Below are positions 37,701 through 46,455 of a DNA stretch of 64,000 nt, piece after piece. The stretch covers positions 3,139,001 through 3,203,000 of the forward strand of contig NC_060891.1 of assembly GCF_014805685.1 (NCBI RefSeq), in the 5' to 3' direction. Position numbers and translations under genes: made by a program. The notes beneath the pieces were generated by a model. That model worked only from the letters and a program-made list of their open reading frames with translations. It had not been told where the DNA came from and did not search any database. The DNA comes from Silurus meridionalis. Lineage: Eukaryota > Chordata > Actinopteri > Siluriformes > Siluridae. The stretch's first letter is position 1. Each line of letters starts with the position of its first letter.

Positions 37701-40700
37701 TCTTGTCTGTGTGTGTGTGTGTGTGTGTAAGACACATTCAAGTGTAAACGCTGCTCCCAGGTTTGTACACACCTGCACCTAATTCTTTTGGCTGCGTTCC
37801 ACCAATGAATGATGGCCTGTGAACCATGTGAGCACTTTGTAAAACCACATGATGTGTAAACAGCTTGTGTATCATCTGCTCTGTTTGGGAATCGTGTGTA
37901 CAGCTCGCGTTTCGTGTGCACTGACAGGAAATCGTGTGTTGTAACGTGTCAGCTTCGTCTCACCTCCGATACTCTTTCAGCACCGACAGGACTTCATCCG
38001 CAACTTCTCGGGAATCGTGTGGGAAGCGGTAGAGCTCCTTCAGCTGGAGTTTGAGGAGCTCGACCCGAGGCTCTTCGGCCGAGAGGACGGTCCTCGCGTC
38101 CTGCCGCATGAGACGGACACAAAACTGAGCAAGATTTCTCAAACTGTTTTCATTTCAGAACTGTGCCTACGTGAAATAGAGGTCGACCAATTGATCGGAG
38201 CGATTTTTGGACTTTTTTTTATTAATACAACAAAATTGTATTTGGACTAACGAAAGAAAGAAGCTATCTGTGAAAGAAGCTCTGTGACTATCTGTAGCAG
38301 TGGGGGAAAAAAAGGCGTGGCTCAAATGCCCATCAGTATAAATCAGTGTGACAGTTATAGCCTCTGGCTATAACTGAAGAAAGCATGGTTTCTGTGCCCA
38401 TCAGTACCAAGGACAGAGACATGTCCTTTGTGCCCAATAGCGGCACTAAAGAAGGCGTGGCTTCCGTGCACATGAGCCCCACTAAAGGAGAGTGAAAGAA
38501 GAAATTGAATTAGTGAACATCCTCTGGAACCTGCTTTACCATTCAACCAACACCTCTAGTGAAATTCCACTGAATGGGGTATGATTATCAGTCACTCCCT
38601 GGTCAGGAATTTACCCGAGGTGTTTTTTGCTTCTCCAGAATCACTGCCACACAAGTATGCAGACTATGTTCTACTAAACAGCATGTTGTCTTGTGGTCAT
38701 GACGGTTCGAAACTCACTGTATAGCTCTTCCACTGAGCCACCATGTTCTCCTCGGTCCTCTCTCCATCCCTATTCTCCAGGCGCAGGCTCATTTCATGCA
38801 CGAGCACTCGAAGCTTCTTGATGCCTTCCTCCAGTTCTTCGCGCCGGCCCTGGTACTCTTTCTGGGCGTCCATAGAGCCCTTCAGATCGGCGTGGAGGTC
38901 CATCAGTGTCTGCCGCAGCTGCTGCCATGCCAGTCGCAGATGTTCCACCTCCTCCCTGATTAGCTCGGCTCCCGCGGGCGACGTGTTAGCTTTTACAGCC
39001 TCGACCTGGTCTTCGATGTTCAGCAGCGACTCTTCTTTAAGGACCACGCTGGTATCCAGGCGCTGGAAAAGAGCGTGAGATCAGAATGGGAATTAAAACG
39101 TGCGGAATTTTCACCTCGGCTTATTGTAAAGCTGTGAAAAAGAACACGTATTTAATCCCTATTTTTAATTCGTGTGTTACTATAGTGACGAGAACCCAAA
39201 AGTAATGAATGAGCGCTATTCTCAGCCAGCGTGACTCATTTCCCTTTGAGAATTGATAAATAAATAAATCTCCTCGGGAACATCAATGCAAACCGTCGCC
39301 GTTTTCCCCGCATAAGTGGGTTATAGAGTACCTTCAGGGCTTGCACACGCTCCTCCGAGACGTCCTCTACCTCCTGGAAGAGAGTCACTTCTTCTGTTTT
39401 CGACACCAACCACTTTTGGAAGTCGCGAACGCCGTTTTGGTGCCGCTGGTGCTCCTCTGCCACCTTTTCCACCAGTGCAAGCCTCTCCTGCGGATCAGAA
39501 GAAACAATCAGACGCATTCAGATGCATGTTTACAAAGAGGTTTTTATGTTTTTTGCACTAAACCATGAAGAATGTCACACAAAGTATATAATACGCACAA
39601 CAAATTTTTTCTTAACGAAAGCAAGCATGAAAGCAGCGATCTGCTAAAAAAACCTGTTCAGACACGCAAAAAAAAAAAAAAGGGACAGTTGAAGGACAGG
39701 ACCAGACTTTTTTTTTAGCATTCCAGGAGTTTCAAAAGTGAATAGAAAGCAGAAAGTACTCTACAGGTTATTTCATAAACACACCTCAGGCGGTGGACAC
39801 TATCATTCTCTTCATTTTTCCTCTGAAGTGGATAAGACAAAAAAAACAAAAAACTACGCTCGTCAGGCGCCATGAAAAAAAAAAATCCCTCTGTCCTGAA
39901 ATCACTGAGTACAGTTAAAAAAAATAAAAATAACTACACTGGAGATTTTTTTTATTTGTACTTCATCCCACTATCTGTTACGTTCCTTGAACGCTCACGT
40001 ATTACCTCTGCCCTGGTACGGATGTCATTGTACGCCTCTTGCAGTGCGTTCTGAGCGCCCTCGTCCACGCTGGGGTCCTGGGTGCGGTTGTACAGGGTGG
40101 ACGCCTCATCCAGCAGGCGCTCCAGCAGCTGTTCCTTGGCCTTCAAGTCGCTGCAGATGACGCGGTGATGCTCCAGCTGCCACAGCTTTTCCCGCAGACC
40201 CAGCTGCAGCTCTAGCTGAGGCTCCACCACCCGCTGCACCTTCACCAGCCACATGTTGAACTCCTCGTAAGCCTTCAGGTACTCGTTCCAGTGCAGCCAC
40301 ACCCACTCGATACGGCTGAAAAGACGACGGAAAGCTTATTTGACCCGTACTGCATCTCAGTGGAGTTCATAGACAACTTGTAATGATATATTCGAACCAC
40401 GAGCAGATGCGATGTTTAACTCCACATGATGTAGATTAGATGTAAAGTACTGGGACACCAGGGCTTCTCCAGCTTTATGTGGTTCTTCCTCCAAAGTTGG
40501 AGGCACACAACTGTACACATACACATACAATTTTGTAGGATGTGGCAGCATGAAATCTTCCCTTTCAGTTGATCTAGGAGACCCGAACCTGTTCCAGCAT
40601 GAGAAACTTCATGAAGATGTGGGTTGGAGTGGAAGATCTCCTGCTACAAAACTATAAACCATAAACACCTTGATGAATGGGAGTGCTGACCACACCCCAG

Positions 40701-41065
40701 GTCTCCTGACCCTCACCTACATCAGTGCCTGGCTTTACTAACACTCTTGTGCCTGAGCACAAATGTCCACAAATATCTAGTGGAACATCTTCCCAGAAGA
40801 GTGGAGGTTATTATAACTGTAAATTGGCCCTCAAAGTGGAATTGCTGTTGCTGTTTTGCGGAACATTTTGTGCATATGTTTACAAGTACACTCTTGTTTA
40901 TGGTTACAGTAGACTGTATAATATATATATTTTTTTTAAATGCACACTGGTTGGCGCTATTTTTTGCATTTGTCCTGCACTGTTGTGTCTGTTTGCAATG
41001 TCTTTTGTCATGCACCGTTTGCACTTTATATGGCTGGGACCAACTTTAGTCCTTAGCTCTATGTT

Positions 41066-41116
<51 letters not shown>

Positions 41117-41145
41117 CCAGTTAAGTAGATCATATCTTTAGAAAA

Positions 41146-41202
<57 letters not shown>

Positions 41203-44200
41203 CCAAACATGGTTCGAACTCTAATATAACTCTAATATCACTTTGGATCAGTTTGAATACGAGGTTCAAATTATTTGGACTTTTTTAATAAACAGTATTA
41301 ATTAAAAAGTGATCAAAACTGTATAGTTAATTAGATTTATTTATTTACTTATTTAGTGAAACTGATTAGATTGAAAATCTAATTAGATTAAAATCTAGTA
41401 TTATTATTATGGCGCTGTAGAAATTTAGGCACCAAAAGTAATTATAATTATAATAATGATAAAAATAAATAAATAAAAAAAACACATTTATACCAAAAGC
41501 AGCCTTCCAGGGTTCCTGGTCTAATCTTTCGAGATTATTTTTTAACCCTACATCAAATGTCCATACCTGTGGCAGTGGATGATGTAGGTGGACGTCTCCT
41601 CCCAGAGGGTCTTTAACTCCTTCAGTTTGAGGTGAGTCTGGTTCTTCAGCTCCTCGTCTCCGTTCTTGAGCAGAGCGTCCGCGGCCACCAGGACCACGTC
41701 CACTTTCATACGGCCCTCCTGCTCCGACTCGTGGATTTTCTTGGGGGCAAAGCATTAGCACATTCATTAAACCCGCATGCAGGGGATGGATCTTTTAATA
41801 TTCAGTTAATACATATTAAAACATGCAAAGAGCGAACGCTGCATCTCCCATATGGAATAAAAGATAAGCCTAAAGCCTCGTAATCTGCTAATCAAGTCCC
41901 GAAGGTGCGGAGAAGAACTTGGTGCCAACGCGGTGGTCACGTGGTCTGGGGGGGGGAATGAAAGGAACGATTATTTCTGCGGCCTATTTTCACATCACAG
42001 CGTGAGAAAGTCAAGTATAATAAGTTCGAGTCTTGTAGAGGTCGGGTTTCAAGCAGGCGGAATCGTGACTTAAGTCGGATTTATAGGATTAACATCATAA
42101 TTGATTAAATTTATATACGAGGAAAATGAGTTATCCCAAAAATGTAAAAAAATTTAAACATAAAGAAAACACTGTACAGTGCGTTTTCAAGTAATTTTAA
42201 ATTGGGTTTTATATTTTTATTAATGATGTTTTTATTTACATATTTCCATTTGCATTTGATCGATTAATCGGCAGAATACTCGATTACAAAAATAATATAA
42301 TATATATTTTTTTTAAAAATTATATTATATCCGTACGGATCACTGTGTCGGCACACACGGGAACTGCGGATTAATTGTTAATTTTTTGTATCTTTATTGC
42401 AGAATGAAAGACGTTTTTTTTCTGGCGATATTGTTGACTGCACAGAGCAGTCATGTGTTCATGTAAACGAGACGTGTTAATCAGTTAACAACGGCTAGCG
42501 GAGGGGAGCAGAAGAACTTGAAAATCCAGAGATCATTTCCTGGCTTTTTAAAATAATAATTGGAAAAAACTTTATATTTGTCTCCTTCCCTTTTCTTGCT
42601 AAAAAAAAAAGGAGATCCGTGAATCAAAAAACGTGGATCCGAACCGTAAGTTTTGTGATCTGTTGCGCCGCTAATACTCCTGACCAAGTGCTTTTTTTTC
42701 ATCCCATTCCACAATTGGTCCCGTTTTTTGCTTATAATAATCGGGGAAGATTCAGACACAAGTAAAGTCAGGCACTGGTGTAGGTGCAGTGAGGCTTCAC
42801 TGAGAGTCTGAAAAACATTATCAGCACTCGCTATGTGTTTTACTGAACGATCCGAACCTAAAAAAAGTAAAAAAAAAATCAGACAAAAGTTCCAGCATGA
42901 GTTTAAGCTGCCAAAATGTATGTCTGAGAGACAGATTGATTGATGAAATTACAGCTCAGGGAATCAGGAATTCAGAAGACCACATTTTTTATTACAATAA
43001 AAAAAAAAATTTAAAAGTGAATTGTGAAGCCACGATACGAAGCCGGGGGAAAACCCGGGATTTTTTTATTTTTGTATAACTGATGAATGAACCTAAAAAA
43101 TTGATTAGACTTTAACAGGTCCTGAGTCAGTTTCTTTTCATCCCTACGACCCGCTGTGATGGTAATGGTGTCTGGCTGCTGCTCTGTGAGACCGTGTTTC
43201 TTACCCACTGTGCAGGAACTTATATAATCCTTCCCTAAACTATATGCTCTTCCTGTATAGTGCGGTTTGGTGAGTCAGAGAAAGTCGTGCTGCGCCGAAA
43301 ACCACGAGTGTAGTTGAGAATCGGAGCCTTTAATCGAATGCCTTGAATTATTAGGTTTGATGGAATGAAAAAGATTAAGATATTATTAATGATGGAAAGA
43401 CTATACGACAAATAAGGTGATAGCAGGGGGTTGTCATGAAGCCAATCCGAAGTGGGTTAAATTCCAGTACTCATGGAACGACTTATGACTCCTCCTGCAG
43501 TTCATCTATTGGTGCTGGAATTCCATAAAAGCAACAGCTTCACCTCTTGACATTCCTGAAACTGGAGACTCAATTCCTAAGTACAAATCACACATAAAAC
43601 CCCACGTAGAAATTTTCCTGTGTTTATGACCAATACCAATAATATTTGTGTGGTCACATGATGTCCAACATCATCATGTCTTAAGGATTCCCTTTTTTTG
43701 GGTCTTCTTGTAGGCATCACAAAAACTTTACAAGATAGTTGAGCGGCTGGAACTGTCGACAAAAATCCACACAGATAGTTTTTCCGGCATCCGGTCCGCT
43801 GCCGTGAGCAGCCTCTAGAGGCGAATCACTGACGCCGCGCGCTGCACGGAGAGCGCTATATTATATTTATATATCTATATATTAATATTTAAATGCTTTT
43901 AATAAAGTTTGGTACTATTTTACCCGACTGTTATGTTTGTGTTTTTATACAGTATCTATTTATAAACATTGATTAAATTACAACGATCCAACCTAGCTAT
44001 CGATAAAATCCATTTTCTTTTTAGATTATAAGGAGTCCAGGTTTAAAAACTCACCTCCGTCTCTTTCAGCCGGGCCTCCAGAGCCGCTCGGGGTCCGTCT
44101 GTGTTGTCATTGATCTTGAGTCTTTCCTGGACGGCCTGCATCCATGCCTGCGCGTCCTCCCAACTCTCCCTGAACTCATTCTGCTCCTGCTGGGTCATGG

Positions 44201-44204
44201 GCAT
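26219..44204 (-). CDS. syne3: Nesprin-3 (syne3), 17 coding exons, complete
   Basis: Nesprin-3 is an outer nuclear membrane spectrin-repeat protein whose KASH tail binds SUN proteins in the perinuclear space and whose amino-terminal repeat binds plectin, linking the nucleus to intermediate filaments. Seventeen minus-strand exons with GT-AG borders join in one frame of 3285 nt (1094 residues from ATG 44198; an in-frame ATG at 44204 adds two). The start MTQQEQNEF, followed by DAQAWMQAVQ and DNTDGPRAALEARL, is nearly that of human SYNE3, so this is not SYNE1 or SYNE2. Spectrin repeats fill residues ~1-740 and ~913-1020; a Gly-rich linker (746-912) makes it longer than human (~975). KASH occupies the last 62 residues. 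The gene lies tandem to clmn as in mammals. Orthology was judged from memory of the human protein. Confidence 0.95.
26418..26466. repeat. (CA)n at the KASH exon acceptor
   Basis: About 24 CA units, reading as (TG)24-TTTTT-CGGCAG into the KASH exon on the minus strand. There is no other pyrimidine tract at this acceptor. Confidence 0.95.
26530..26935 (+). mobile_element. Tc1-like MITE
   Basis: Starts 'cactatatgagcaaaggttt' and 'gtggacacctgacc', then carries the internal landmarks 'gttgttccacaagggtg' and 'gagctggctttgtgcac'. The distal end is eroded. Confidence 0.75.
27459..27950 (-). pseudogene. Tc1/mariner transposase remnant
   Basis: The + strand begins 'cactatattgccgaaagtat', the end of a Tc1-like transposon. 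The minus strand encodes pieces of the catalytic DDE region: a GGIMMWACFSG block, then LNASAYQDIYGQ, and a region corresponding to the SPDxNPIEHxW motif near 27700. Frames are broken and the amino-terminal half is missing, so it is inactive. The family is recognised from memory. Confidence 0.75.
28288..28380. repeat. Teleost interspersed repeat ('ttatccagagtgacttaca')
   Basis: 'ttggcagatgcgtttatcca' with 'agggccttgctcaagggccc' is a widespread fish repeat, here truncated after about 90 bp. Confidence 0.7.
29040..29160. repeat. 'cgtctacagtaatccggat' MITE fragment
   Basis: 'gctacgtctacagtaatccg' and 'tcgtctacaccaaaacg' resemble the repeat at 56885-57160 ('tttacacaaatccggatat' ... 'agtgtggatgg'). 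Family not named. Confidence 0.4.
29165..29345 (+). pseudogene. Tc1-like transposase carboxy-terminal fragment
   Basis: On the + strand the sequence reads PIELLWDELDHKKSPTTEEH-like codons ('aatcctattgaactgctctg'), the last catalytic block of a Tc1 transposase, with stops soon after. A closely related fragment lies at 45220-45420. Confidence 0.65.
29645..29790 (+). mobile_element. Tc1-like MITE 3' end
   Basis: 'aaaagtcggatgtcccaata' followed by 'cttttgttcatgtactgt' is the distal terminus of the family; it ends about 25 bp from syne3 exon 16. Confidence 0.55.
29814..29855 (-). CDS. syne3: syne3 coding exon 16 (42 nt)
   Basis: A 14-codon exon, GERIQQEELIRSGK, between 'tttttttccag' and GTATTTTTT. 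It is in phase at both ends and bridges the last spectrin repeat to the KASH exon; leaving it out keeps the frame, so a cassette use is possible. The small size makes it the least certain internal exon, but the splice sites are good. Confidence 0.8.
30008..30181 (-). CDS. syne3: syne3 coding exon 15
   Basis: 58 codons, phase 0 at both ends. It contains LEELRYRWMLYKSKLKDAES, matching the human block LEDLRYQWMLYKSKLKDSGH, the end of the last spectrin repeat. Confidence 0.95.
30589..30679. repeat. (GA)n microsatellite
   Basis: About 45 GA units, reading as (CT)n about 35 bases beyond the syne3 exon 14 donor. Confidence 0.95.
30714..30857 (-). CDS. syne3: syne3 coding exon 14
   Basis: 48 codons, phase 0; VIERRSDWKSQREEFDAWLG and LARIMNQSALSTKELKIRR align with the human RNFGQWLQVENSKLVRII region. 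The donor is the weak GTTGCG. The acceptor has only a (TG)n tract, not a pyrimidine tract. Confidence 0.93.
30867..30947. repeat. (CA)n with CAGA variants at the exon 14 acceptor
   Basis: Reads as (TG)n ending 'tgtgtgtctcag' at the exon 14 acceptor on the minus strand. Confidence 0.95.
31073..31571 (-). CDS. syne3: syne3 coding exon 13 (499 nt linker exon)
   Basis: By far the largest exon. In the frame set by exons 12 and 14 it encodes about 166 residues, starting RLLNGHGASGDASDLLEG and ending NADVRPKQ, rich in Gly, Ser, Asp and Gln. The human linker at this place is only about 45 residues. A second minus frame is open for 145 codons (31563-31126) and looks as protein-like in the middle of the exon. 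Splice borders are standard (ctttcag / GTGTCC). Confidence 0.85.
31700..31985 (-). mobile_element. Non-LTR retrotransposon 3' fragment (RT carboxy-terminal region)
   Basis: Minus-strand codons read VKGKVYKTVVRPAMAYVFET and MDRIRNEFIRGM, the region after the reverse transcriptase core of a fish non-LTR element (RTE/BovB-like as I recall). It is 5' truncated and frame-broken, and lies in syne3 intron 12. Confidence 0.65.
32100..32500. repeat. Fold-back repeat of ~20 bp 'aataaagtcgaaatta' units
   Basis: The left arm (about 32100-32320) is a degenerate tandem array of 'gaataaagtcgaaattac'-like units. The right arm (about 32385-32500) carries the reverse complement ('gactttattcccgtatg', 'tgactttaatctgg'). 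A GC-richer centre ('cagtcagctgggggacaacg') separates them. This would fold as a long hairpin and resembles a MITE with repetitive termini known in fish. Confidence 0.75.
32596..32768 (-). CDS. syne3: syne3 coding exon 12
   Basis: 57 codons plus two bases: RALGEFPEKELQLHRAEAQG and LRRLRESWMALHALSL, matching the human FPEKEAQLSLVEAQG and LRELAESWRALRLLEES blocks. Ends TACAG|GTGAGG, phase 2. Confidence 0.95.
32905..33015 (+). mobile_element. Tc1-like MITE fragment next to syne3 exon 11
   Basis: 'aggtgttcaatagggttgag' through 'gtcctgctggagcaggttcg' is the middle of the MITE family. It ends about 20 bp from the exon 11 donor (33036). Confidence 0.7.
33037..33198 (-). CDS. syne3: syne3 coding exon 11
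   Basis: 54 codons, phase 0: VKANESEKSISEHESFHDTL and MEKWLMVMRQKLESFRG. It corresponds to the human QLLELRQWIVVTTQKLEAHRG repeat. Confidence 0.95.
33422..33730. mobile_element. hAT-like non-autonomous fragment
   Basis: 'gggtccccaaacagttttct' with 'gtgagggccacgtaat' and 'ataacatgagccggagtgac' match the elements at 36590-36905 and 58144-58500. The far terminus is missing. Confidence 0.7.
33731..34341 (-). other. syne3: Part of syne3 intron 10
   Basis: Unique sequence with a (CAT)n run at about 34169-34207; no other feature. Confidence 0.6.
34342..34476 (-). CDS. syne3: syne3 coding exon 10
   Basis: 45 codons, phase 0, donor GTAAGTAG: ILKKDLEDCEAHITALETLV and KFERLSADWKLLYKSVR, matching the human MDQLSSDFQALQRSLEDL region. 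Confidence 0.95.
34677..34729. repeat. (CA)n microsatellite
   Basis: About 26 CA units in syne3 intron 9. Confidence 0.95.
34895..35038 (-). CDS. syne3: syne3 coding exon 9
   Basis: 48 codons, phase 0: ELISTTKNFGDAHHSIHQKL and LAKKSQADQLK between 'ccccactcag' and GTGAGCC. It aligns with human HKDFGAAFEPLQRKLLDLQ. Confidence 0.95.
35185..35460 (-). mobile_element. Non-LTR retrotransposon 3' end
   Basis: Minus-strand codons include RGRPRRRLMDVVSEDMQVVG, the carboxy-terminal tail of a fish non-LTR reverse transcriptase, followed on the + strand by the 'ctaataaactcatttctaat' block shared with 31830-31850. 5' truncated and frame-broken. Confidence 0.7.
35461..36020 (-). other. syne3: Part of syne3 intron 8, AT-rich
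   Basis: No supported gene or repeat family. Confidence 0.55.
36021..36203 (-). CDS. syne3: syne3 coding exon 8
   Basis: 61 codons, phase 0: KLLKDSVQLQERLSLLQVKA then VFGEEKARGLLEELSADMRK, matching human FGQERATALLEQVAGSMRD. Confidence 0.97.
36590..36905. mobile_element. hAT-like non-autonomous fragment
   Basis: 'aggggtccccaaactctttt' with 'ctgtgagatcacataat' and later 'gagcattatgactatcataa'; same family as 33422 and 58144. Confidence 0.7.
36906..37364 (-). other. syne3: Part of syne3 intron 7
   Basis: Contains 'taccgataccggtggctagg', resembling a fish hAT end, but too short to classify. Confidence 0.45.
37365..37539 (-). CDS. syne3: syne3 coding exon 7
   Basis: One base plus 58 codons: VKGRTCRLYSESETALKQLL then LHAFSHWSQQASQMLDNSAE and VQNIE. 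It fits human VKSARLRNAAAVELWQHFQRP onward. Confidence 0.93.
37540..37963 (-). other. syne3: syne3 intron 6
   Basis: Contains a short (GT)n run near 37710; nothing else recognised. Confidence 0.6.
37964..38100 (-). CDS. syne3: syne3 coding exon 6
   Basis: 45 codons plus two bases: DARTVLSAEEPRVELLKLQL, KELYRFPHDSREVADEVLSV and LKEYR. It matches human ASEEPRVDRLQAQLKELIVFPH. Confidence 0.97.
38101..38717 (-). other. syne3: syne3 intron 5
   Basis: Includes 'aggtcgaccaattgatcgga' (short hAT-like end) and a degenerate ~60 bp repeat with 'cccatcagta' at about 38330-38480. No gene. Confidence 0.5.
38718..39062 (-). CDS. syne3: syne3 coding exon 5
   Basis: 115 codons, phase 0: RLDTSVVLKEESLLNIEDQV, NTSPAGAELIREEVEHLRLA and VAQWKSYT. 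It corresponds to human NTSPLGAEKITGELEEMRK and VAHWRRYSAT. Strong heptad-like helical composition of spectrin repeats. Confidence 0.97.
39332..39487 (-). CDS. syne3: syne3 coding exon 4
   Basis: 52 codons, phase 0: ERLALVEKVAEEHQRHQNGV then RDFQKWLVSKTEEVTLFQEV. Matches human DLLEQVAREHEEYQAGVDEF. Confidence 0.97.
39488..40005 (-). other. syne3: syne3 intron 3
   Basis: AT-rich with A and T homopolymers; nothing recognised. Confidence 0.6.
40006..40315 (-). CDS. syne3: syne3 coding exon 3
   Basis: One base plus 103 codons: IEWVWLHWNEYLKAYEEFNM, VEPQLELQLGLREKLWQLEH and NRTQDPSVDEGAQNALQEAY. Nearly residue for residue the human IEWVWLHWSEYLLARDEFYR and GDPSVDEDAQ blocks. Confidence 0.98.
40570..40815 (-). 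mobile_element. Tc1-like MITE (inverted)
   Basis: 'acccgaacctgttccagcat' and 'tagtggaacatcttcccaga' are the reverse complements of family landmarks; both ends eroded. The only clearly minus-oriented copy I see. Confidence 0.7.
41073..41201. repeat. (GT)n and (CA)n facing microsatellites
   Basis: (GT)20 at about 41073-41112 and (CA)26 at 41150-41201, separated by about 37 bp, forming a potential hairpin in syne3 intron 2. Confidence 0.95.
41567..41739 (-). CDS. syne3: syne3 coding exon 2
   Basis: 57 codons plus two bases: KIHESEQEGRMKVDVVLVAA, LKNGDEELKNQTHLKLKELK and LWEETSTYIIHCH. Matches human EPEGRVRVDLVLRMAEALL and WEETVTYMTHCHS. Acceptor 'gcccccaag', donor GTATGG. Confidence 0.97.
41740..44054 (-). 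other. syne3: syne3 intron 1 (coding), AT-rich
   Basis: No exon or confidently named repeat. Several short poly-A and poly-T runs and unclassified low-complexity DNA. Confidence 0.6.
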
Positions 44205-44213
44205 GACCGGCAC
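44055..44213 (-). CDS. syne3: syne3 first coding exon
   Basis: Starts after 'ttgcgtgcag'; ATG at 44204 and 44198 are in frame. The second gives MTQQEQNEFRESWEDAQAWM, which equals the human start MTQQ; it is preferred. Ends ARLKETE|GTGAGT. The exon starts upstream of the ATG, so a separate 5' UTR exon must exist. This first spectrin repeat is where plectin binds in mammals. Confidence 0.96.
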
Positions 44214-45219
44214 CTGCACGCAACACGTTCCGAGAAAATTTATCATTCTTCTGATTCATTTGCTGCTTTGAAATTGTTTTATATTACACGCTGTCTATTT
44301 ATCCAAATATCTGACTCTGTATCCAGTTGATTCTTCTCATGCATTTGCTATGCAATGGCTTTACGCGACATAAAACGCAGTTCCTGTTACTACAAAAACA
44401 GTTTTTATTCTGCAGTTGTGCTCTGGAATGAGAAACGGGATGTCTGAAATTAAATCTATTTCCTGAGTGAGTCACTTTCTCCCACCGCAGTCTCACAGTT
44501 CCTGAAGCCGGCTGTGTGAGGAGGAGGAGCAGAAGACCACGAGAACCTATACTGCTCCAAATGGATCGAGTTTGTCTCGGTGTGAGCTATGTGAAAATCC
44601 ATCTCCATATATTTCAAAATACAACCAAAAATATTTTTAAGGGAAAAATGACGTTGATATTTTTTTAAAATGCCCGTATATCAACTAATATCCTTTAAAA
44701 CATGCATAAATCGAGAAAATATTTCACAGTCTGGATTTCAGATATAACATTTATATCGTGTTATGTTTAAATAATATAATTTTTTGATTATTATTATTAT
44801 TTTTAAACTGACTGTTAAAGTAGAAGTTTATATTAAGGACTTTTTTATTTTTTACTAAATAAACCTATAAAAAATATGACTGCTATGCTGGCAGTTGGTG
44901 AGCAAACCTACTGTTTGATAGTCCAATAATATATAAAATATAACATTTTATTTTACAACCCTGATGTGCACATAATGTGCCATATGGTGCCTGCGAAAAA
45001 TTAGTTACCTCCCGCTTTCATGGTTTTTGAGACACTTGCTTTTCTATGCAGCAAACTAAAAGGCAAAAACGCACTAGAATTGGACAGTGAATGACTGGAA
45101 AAAAGTTTTGTTGAGTTCAAATGGGACAGAAGGATTTTTGTAATCGGGGATGTTTTGGAGCAGGGAATGTTGGAGACTTATTCGGGTGAAAGGAACCAAC
45201 ATGGCAACCATTTCATACT

Positions 45220-45420
45220 TTAACACCATGCAATTCCATCTGGACTTTGGCTAACTGGAGTGTTATTAGTCATGGAAAGTCCTGCCCAGTCACCACACCC
45301 AAATCCTATTAAACTGCTCTGGGATGAACTGGATCACAAGAAGGAAATCTCCAACCAGTGAAGAACATCTTTGTCGAGTTTTACAGCAAAGTAAACGAAC
45401 TGTGAAGCTGTTTTTCATGC
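45220..45420 (+). pseudogene. Tc1-like transposase carboxy-terminal fragment
   Basis: 'cacacccaaatcctattaaa' and 'ctgggatgaactggatcac' encode the NPIxxLWDELDH block; related to 29165-29345. Confidence 0.65.
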
Positions 45421-45564
45421 TATTTTTCAAATGGAATAAAGTGAAAAAATTAAATTAAAAAAGTTACATTTACGAGTTTGTTGCACTGAAACAAAGGGAA
45501 CGTGCACGTGTGTCTCAAACACCATATAAGACACCACAAAAAACCCCTAACTCAGAAAAGCAAT

Positions 45565-45640
45565 TAACCCCTTCTGACCAATCAGAATGAAGAATTCAAC
45601 AGCAATGTGGAGGAAAAGAGTAAAAATTACGCTACTACAT
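45565..45640. repeat. Short interspersed repeat, second copy
   Basis: 'tgaccaatcagaatgaagaa' with 'ttcaacagcaatgtgg' as at 22165-22250. Confidence 0.5.
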
Positions 45641-45660
45641 TTTGCTTTGAGACTTTATTC

Positions 45661-45695
<35 letters not shown>

Positions 45696-46149
45696 CTTGC
45701 AAATGGCAACTATACGACGGTGTAAGACATTTTACCTAATTAACAAAACCTTTTTGTTGGACAAGCGTCATAGATTTAAAAACTTTGATATAAACAACGT
45801 TTTTTTTACTCGTGTGAGGGGTTTGTGTGTTCAGCCTGCGATTCATATGCAAATACTCTGCACTCGTCACTTTCCCTTTGCATCAGACAGTTTAAAAATA
45901 GGAAGTGGGAAAAAAAGAGACGATGGATCATTTATTATTATCATTACATTATTATCAATCAATTATTTATAAACAAATCCTGATGAGTGATTATTAAAGA
46001 GTTGACAAATTGTTCTGTATAAACTAATACTAATAAAAATTCATTTGCTGATAAAGAAGAGAGAACAGAAAAGAAAGGAATAAAGAAATCAAAGAATAAT
46101 AAATGTGGGCGGAGCTAACAAACCATGCGAGGTTTAAAACAACTGCAGC

Positions 46150-46455
46150 AGTGCTGCAACAACTATCGATAAAATCATCAACGAATGCAGTTATCAACTA
46201 GTTGTGCTGCTCAAGTTACTGGTTAAGGCAAGATAACAGCCGCTTGCGACATGCCGGAGAGTACAGGGTCAACCGGCAGCAGGAAAAAGCGTGCGTCGGA
46301 AGTCATCCCAGGCATGGGAGCATTTTATACTAAACACAACAAAGAAGACTGTAACCTTGTGCAAAGTGGAGCTTGTGCGGCACAAGCACGTGAAAAGAAA
46401 AACACACTGGTGTCACGGATGAAGGCGAAACATCGGCACGTTAAACTTTTATAAT
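46150..46455 (+). mobile_element. hAT-like element fragment
   Basis: 'gctgcaacaactatcgataa' with 'atcaacgaatgcagttatca' resembles the terminus of a common fish hAT family. It is followed by a 67-codon frame (46251-46454) that might be the start of a transposase (MPESTGSTGSRKKRASEVIP); the match is weak. Confidence 0.4.

Noticed and set aside
38743..39078. 111-codon plus-strand frame
   Set aside because: Antisense shadow of syne3 exon 5.
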